From contig OZ024796.1 of assembly GCA_964017045.1 (NCBI GenBank), forward strand, positions 18,933,510 to 18,997,509: a stretch of 64,000 bases of DNA, read 5' to 3'. A program made the position numbers and the translations under genes. Below the pieces are notes generated by a model, which was not told the origin of the DNA, did not search any database, and saw nothing but the letters and a program-made list of their open reading frames with translations. The stretch is from Omphiscola glabra (Eukaryota > Mollusca > Gastropoda > Lymnaeidae). Position 1 is the stretch's first letter. Every line of letters starts with the position of its first letter. Of the stretch, positions 59,122-64,000 are shown piece after piece.

Positions 59122-59260
59122 GCATTGTTAAACGAATGGCATGTGTATTTCCTTGATTTAGTATCGACCCTGACACCACTATCATTGCCTTACTCCGTGA
59201 TTTAGTATCGACCCTGACAGCGCTCTATCATTGTCACATAATATATCTGCACCCTTTCAC
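59122..59260 (-). promoter_or_regulatory. Candidate promoter/5' leader with a tandem duplication
   Basis: Two copies of a roughly 38-bp sequence (start gatttagtatcgaccctg) sit 45 bp apart at 59156-59193 and 59201-59238, just before the start codon. On the minus strand a TATA-like atatatta lies near 59240-59250, which would place the transcription start about 90-100 bases before the ATG. Position and TATA assignment are inference only. Confidence 0.35.
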
Positions 59261-59739
59261 ATGCCTTCGGCCAACAGATAGCGTAGATACTTTATCTCAG
59301 ATCATTCGAGTACAACAGTTAAGGGGCCCAATTACATGTCATCTCTCCATCTTGTTTACAAAATAAGAAACTAATTACATATCATCTCCCCGCATCAAGG
59401 GGGCGGCACTTTGGAAAGGGGTGGTGGGTGGCAAATTCGAGGTTTTTTTTTTTCATTGCTTTTGTTATGGTTATATTAACAATACATTTTACTGAAATTA
59501 CTTTCTAATAAACAGATTTTTAAAAAAAAAATACTATCTATTTATATTATTTAAATATTGCATTTATAATATCAATTAAATATTAAGTGAATGAAAAACT
59601 CCATTGAAAACTTAGCAGTGACAGCAATGCAAACTTCCTTTACTTTGGCTGGACTACGTCTTTCTAATAATGAAGAATTAAATATCTTTCGGATTTTTAA
59701 TTTTTGTTTTCTTTAATGCTTGTTTGAACTCTTTATCAA

Positions 59740-60152
59740 ATGACAAGATACCAAATCTTCAAATGACAAGTATAACAAATCTTCAAATGACAAGTATAAA
59801 AAATCTTCAAATGACAAGTATAAAAAATCTTCAAATGACAAGTATACCAAATCTTCAAATGACAAGTATCAAAACTCTTCAAATGACAAGTATACCAAAT
59901 CTTCAAATGACAAGTATCAAAACTCTTCAAATGACAAGTATACCAAATCTTCAAAATACCAATATACCAAATCTTAAAATGACCAGTAGAATAAAATATT
60001 CAAATGAACAGTATACAAAATCTTCAAATGATTAATATACCAAATCTCCAAATGACCCGTATACCAAATCTCCAAATGATCAGTATACCAAATCTTCAAA
60101 TGACCAGTATACCAAATCTTCAAATGACCAGTATACCAAATCTTCAATGTCC
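59740..60152. repeat. 25-bp minisatellite upstream of the LLTP gene
   Basis: About 16 units of aatcttcaaatgacaagtat plus accaa, 620 bases upstream of the start codon. Frames on both strands stay open as a by-product. Confidence 0.95.
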
Positions 60153-60499
60153 GCAAGACGTTAATATGCATCATGATATGTACATTGTTTGGTTTTCTCA
60201 ATCCGATAGTTGAGGGTAGATTGCGGATTGTAAATATCGCATAATCAATCAAATGCCGGGATATTATATAATTTGTAAGCCTCTTGAAATATATTATGAG
60301 CCTACTATATACTTGTTTACGAAGCACAGCCATAATTCGTAGGCTAAAAAGCCAGTAAAATCAAGCCAAACCATGCATATCTAGCTAAATGCTCGTAGTT
60401 ACCCAGTTACAGTAGCGTCACTAAGGCGTGGGGTTGATACCAACTGGACAACTGCAAGATTGACAGAGCTCGCTCGCGACCGTTTCTCAACAAATAGTA

Positions 60500-60815
60500 A
60501 TTATATACAGGAACAGAGTGCCACCCAAATAAAAAGGGTTGCCATTAAAACTGGGTATCTTCGGGGCAGCGAGAGCTTTTCCCATATCATTGATGGCATG
60601 GCGTAGCAAGAGTTTGTGACGTCCGGAGCTGGTAATAAATTAGAGGCTACTACTTCAGAACAAAAGAGAGGAAGACCTAAGAATACATGGAGACGCGAGC
60701 TAGAGGCAAACACGCAAAATATGGGATACACCTGGAAGCAATTGGAAAGGAAAGCACAGGACCGTGATGCCCCAGACGGGGTAAAAAGGCATAATAAGAA
60801 GAAGACTTCAGAATA
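60500..60815 (+). pseudogene. LINE 3' tail (reverse transcriptase C-terminus)
   Basis: The plus strand encodes KRGRPKNTWRRELEANTQNM and YTWKQLERKAQDRD, the usual end of LINE polyproteins of this type. Upstream sequence is degraded. The remaining stretch to 60960 contains aggcgtcacctaggatgtg and gtcaccgtgagtttatcgc, probably untranslated or neighbouring repeat sequence. Confidence 0.78.
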
Positions 60816-60960
60816 AATGGCACCAAATAATCGTATGCAGAGGCGTCACCTAGGATGTGGCCTGCCACCAGTTCTGGGTGCCTATCAAGACAGGTTGCCA
60901 CCAGAAAAAGCAGACCTAGGGGAAAGTCTGGAAGGGGTGTCACCGTGAGTTTATCGCACT

Positions 60961-61973
60961 AGGCCACACCAACCTTAGTGGTGCCACTGTCCCCCTCTAC
61001 TGGTCCCAGCATTTCAAGTCCAATATAATTGCCTTTACTCATATAGGCAAATGTTGGGTTTGTTTATTCGCTATTTCAAAGCTTGGGCTGAATCTGAGAA
61101 TTGTTTCATAAATATGCACAGGAATGAAATTTAGCTTTTTGGGGGAGGCATTTTGGAGGTTCTCCCTGTGTATCATTTAGTCTTGTTTCACCTAGGAATA
61201 GATGGTTCAGCCTACTCTCGGTATTTTGTGTTGCTATCTTTCATTGGTTCCACGATTTCACTAAATTTATTCGGTGAAAAGTATCTTTTTCTACTCTTTT
61301 TTATTTTATTTTTATAAAAGTGAACATTTATTTAGATTAAAAAAAAATAATAATATTGTTTATTTGCTATTGGAATTAAAACCTTTTCTTTGCTGAAAGA
61401 AACACCACTACGGTATATAGTGTTCAGCCATAAATCATTGATAATATGAAACCAACTCCTGCTAAAGTCACTTTAATAAGCAAAAAGCTTGACCTTAAAA
61501 CTTGATTTGGAGTAGAGTAACATGAATTATTCAAAATTCATTACCAAAATGTATAACCACAGCTTCGCCCTTTAGTTTATAATTGCCAATAGCATTTTTA
61601 TTTTTTATTTTTATTTATTTGTTAACGATTAAAAGAATGCTTAGAATTGAAGTCATTTTATTTTTAAACTCCCTTTTAAACATAGTTATGTTTTTAAGGA
61701 AAACAATGGTATAACCCTAAACAAATAATAATTTACATAAAAATGTGTTGTTTATTTGTATTTTGTTCAGTAAGAGTGACTTCCCATAATGAGCTTAAAG
61801 AGTCAACCAATCAAATTGAAATAATGACGATATCCTAATTCAGATAGTAACACTTATTAAACATACGGGCGTTCGAGCGCCAGAATCTGAATTTGTTTTA
61901 GATGATATCAGAGAGTGAGCTTGTATAATATTACACTAATTATTGTTCATTGTGAATTCATTGTGGAATAAAT
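60961..61973. other. Upstream intergenic DNA
   Basis: AT-rich sequence without a recognisable gene or array. Confidence 0.5.
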
Positions 61974-62169
61974 ATGGCGTCGGAAACATTCAGATCAATG
62001 TACAAACCGAAATTGAAAGAGGAAAGCACGACAATAAGTAGACGAAAGTCTAGAGGCATTGAACGAAAACAGCTACGTGCTGATGAAGTCAATAAAAGAA
62101 GGCACGTCTCGAATGATATTTCAATCGTTGAAGAAGAACACAAATTCGAAGGACATGATCATGCAATAG
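61974..62169 (+). CDS. Possible first exon of a divergent gene, basic N-terminus, unknown function
   Basis: An ATG after aataaat opens 65 codons rich in Lys/Arg and Glu (MASETFRSMYKPKLKEES, SRRKSRGIERKQL, VNKRRHVSND) before a possible donor ATAG|gtatcg; without splicing the frame ends at 62186. The spacing of basic clusters faintly recalls an importin-alpha IBB segment, but the match is too weak for a name. Codon composition looks less AT-biased than its surroundings. It could also be chance. Confidence 0.3.
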
Positions 62170-62186
62170 GTATCGGATCGATATAA

Positions 62187-63500
62187 TTTAATAACCTTTA
62201 AAAACATATTCACTTTTACTTCGGCTTCATTAGCCAATTTGATAAGCCTAAAAAGTTAAGATCTGAGAAAGAAGGGAAGGGGCTAACCAAAAATTGTACA
62301 TTTTAAAAATTTAAAAAAGGAATCCCCCCCCCCCCCCCCCATAAAATCATGGCCCATTGTTTACCCCCCTCACCTCAAGAAAATAACAAAATAAATCATT
62401 AAATAGACTAAATAGTGCTATGGCTTGGCCATGGATCTTTTTGAATTATGAATTGAATATCAAGGCAAATAAAATATAGAATGGGCATGGAACAACACAT
62501 TTCAAAAACACTTTAATTTACTTTGAAAACTTCTTTGTCTTCATTAAATTTGTAACAGTAACAATTGGTGTCTAAAATACAGTTAGCGTCAGGGCCTGAG
62601 TGTGTGTCAGTCATGTTGTTAACTGCACATTTATTACCCATTCAATGACTACACTTTACTTTACTCTTAATAATTTAGACTATAATTAAATCAGAGTTCA
62701 GTTGATTTTATTTAGGTTAAATATAGTTTTTAGGCCTACCTAGCATAATTTAAAAATTGATATGTCGAGTCTAAAAATTGTTGTTAGTAACTTAATTATT
62801 TTTACCTTCTCTTGAATTAACTATTGACTATTGTGAGCCGAAAATTACTCTGGCCATAGACTAGTGCATCAGATTAATTTATCCAATCACTCTTATTAAT
62901 TTTGGAATTGGTTAACATCATCCTTATTTATAATGGCCGGCACTACATACACCGCGGCGGTGTACATAGCAAAACCATGGACTTTGGCCTGCGTACACCG
63001 CGGCGGTAAAAGCAGCAAAACCTTGGTCTTTGCCAGTATTTAACTATATGCATGCGGTTCTTGTAAAATTAATGTTAAACTCTTAAAAATTATTTATTTA
63101 AAAATTATTTAATGCCCGCAAGATTAAACAAAACTAGAACTGATATTTGTATTGTGCGCATGGGCTTGAGCCCTGCATGAACGCAAGGGAACAACGTTCC
63201 TGTAAAATTGTAACTGTAATTTTTTTTTTTTAATGGGTAGTAATATTAATATACATTTTTTTTTTGGTTGTATTTTGGGGGTTGGGAGGAAGATATTTGG
63301 GTAAGTTCCACACTTTCGTAAAGAGCAAGCATTTCTTAGTATTTTATTGGTCGTATCTGGTCTCTTCGTTAGTGAAACACATTTTCCTAACCTGTGGCCA
63401 GTGTGGCGTACCCCCCACAAATATTATTGATGGTACAGATTTTTAGTTTAAAGTTGGCTTTAATAGACTGGTGTATTTGAGTGTCAGAAATTCCAGATAA
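62187..63500. other. Intergenic or intron DNA with a small GC-rich duplication
   Basis: A poly-C tract lies near 62323-62340. The block tacaccgcggcggt followed by agcaaaacc occurs at 62948 and again at 62995. No gene seen. Confidence 0.5.
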
Positions 63501-63519
63501 TTATCAAATGTACGTTCTT

Positions 63520-63612
63520 TGATTGATTTATTTGAGTACTTATATAGCGCTCATTTCCATGGTATATGCTAACATGCTCACTGCGCTCCGATGTCCTAAA
63601 TTGTCCTGTTAA
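63520..63612 (-). mobile_element. SINE-like 3' end
   Basis: On the minus strand it shows gcgcagtgagcatgttagc, gagcgctatataagtact and an (aatc)-rich end, the same layout as the copies at 24545 and 41785. The rest of the window to 64000 shows nothing that I recognise. Confidence 0.5.
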
Positions 63613-64000
63613 GAATTTACCCACTGTTAAACAACTGGGTTTGTTTTGAGTGAAAAAGTTCAGCTTCTAAACAGTCCAAGAAACTTTCATATCCAACTAT
63701 CCAGGAACATAATTTGAAGAAAACATTTTTAAAATGTGTGAAAGATTTCACTGCTGCCTGCTAAGTGCACTTGAACACTCATCGTTGTTATAGCACGCAA
63801 CAAGACATTGGATCTGCGGCACATTAGGTAGAGGAGCCAAGTATCAAGTGAACTGGGTATGTCAGTAGAAGGAGCTGGTTAGCTTCAATTTATCATCATA
63901 CAAAAGGAAAAATACGCATCTAGCCCTCCGACAACCGCTAAACGCAGCAATATGCAAAATATAAAAAAATCAACAACGTCCTCCTTCTTCCATAGTGCGT

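Noticed and set aside
1206..59121. Vitellogenin as the specific name
   Set aside because: The superfamily fits, but the VWD end and C-terminal GLITYGG segment look more like apolipophorin/apoB-type proteins; no poly-Ser phosvitin-like region is seen.

Overview
The window is AT-rich metazoan DNA. One very large gene on the minus strand fills most of it, and its introns are packed with tandem repeats and transposon remains. The gene encodes a large lipid transfer protein (LLTP; apolipophorin/apoB or vitellogenin superfamily). I assembled 39 exons by hand from about 59.1 kb down to 1.2 kb. Every junction keeps the reading frame, and all but two introns are GT-AG; introns 11 and 17 are GC-AG. The predicted product is at least about 2,280 residues. 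The last exon(s) lie beyond the left edge of the window. The fold markers appear in the expected order: signal peptide, N-terminal lipid-transfer module (NIKRGIVSLLQL, HDIFGTCRTDF), LPTVAGLPL motif, long lipid-binding middle, von Willebrand factor D domain (GQHIRTFDGLVYDIT, CTYLLAADL, LGTNNREAGDDYLLPDGT), a Cys-rich tail, and an apolipophorin-type C-terminal segment (GLDIVFI, NIGLITYGGERH).

The source is probably a gastropod mollusc, most likely a freshwater pulmonate snail. The clues are the gene architecture, LINE 3' ends with TTATC-type tails, and hAT miniature elements that resemble the horizontally transferred SPIN family as I remember it; SPIN has been reported from the pond snail Lymnaea. 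The assignment is an inference and needs a database search.

Layout, in gene order (right to left). At 59.13-64 kb lies upstream DNA with a 25-bp array, a LINE tail, a short basic plus-strand ORF that could be a first exon, and SINE-like repeats. Between 51 and 59 kb are exons 1-4, with a hAT transposase pseudogene, a Mutator-like foldback element, a broken LINE and a broken Ty1/copia element in introns 1 and 2. Between 30 and 51 kb are exons 5-18, with several miniature elements, a TTAA-flanked transposon, a GC-rich insertion and many minisatellites. Between 18 and 30 kb are exons 19-28, with a LINE carrying a 5' inversion and a nested miniature element. Between 1 and 18 kb are exons 29-39 and the largest satellite (37 x 70 bp).

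The most striking observation is that several minisatellites are not merely intronic. Their terminal unit runs across a splice site into the coding exon. This is seen at the 5' splice sites of exons 6, 12, 23 and 35 and at the 3' splice sites of exons 13 and 38. Each array therefore multiplies exon ends and splice signals. Exon 27 carries a coding 21-bp minisatellite. Short tandem duplications (58-66 bp) also occur inside three unrelated reverse transcriptase pseudogenes, which suggests a local or genome-wide bias to tandem duplication.
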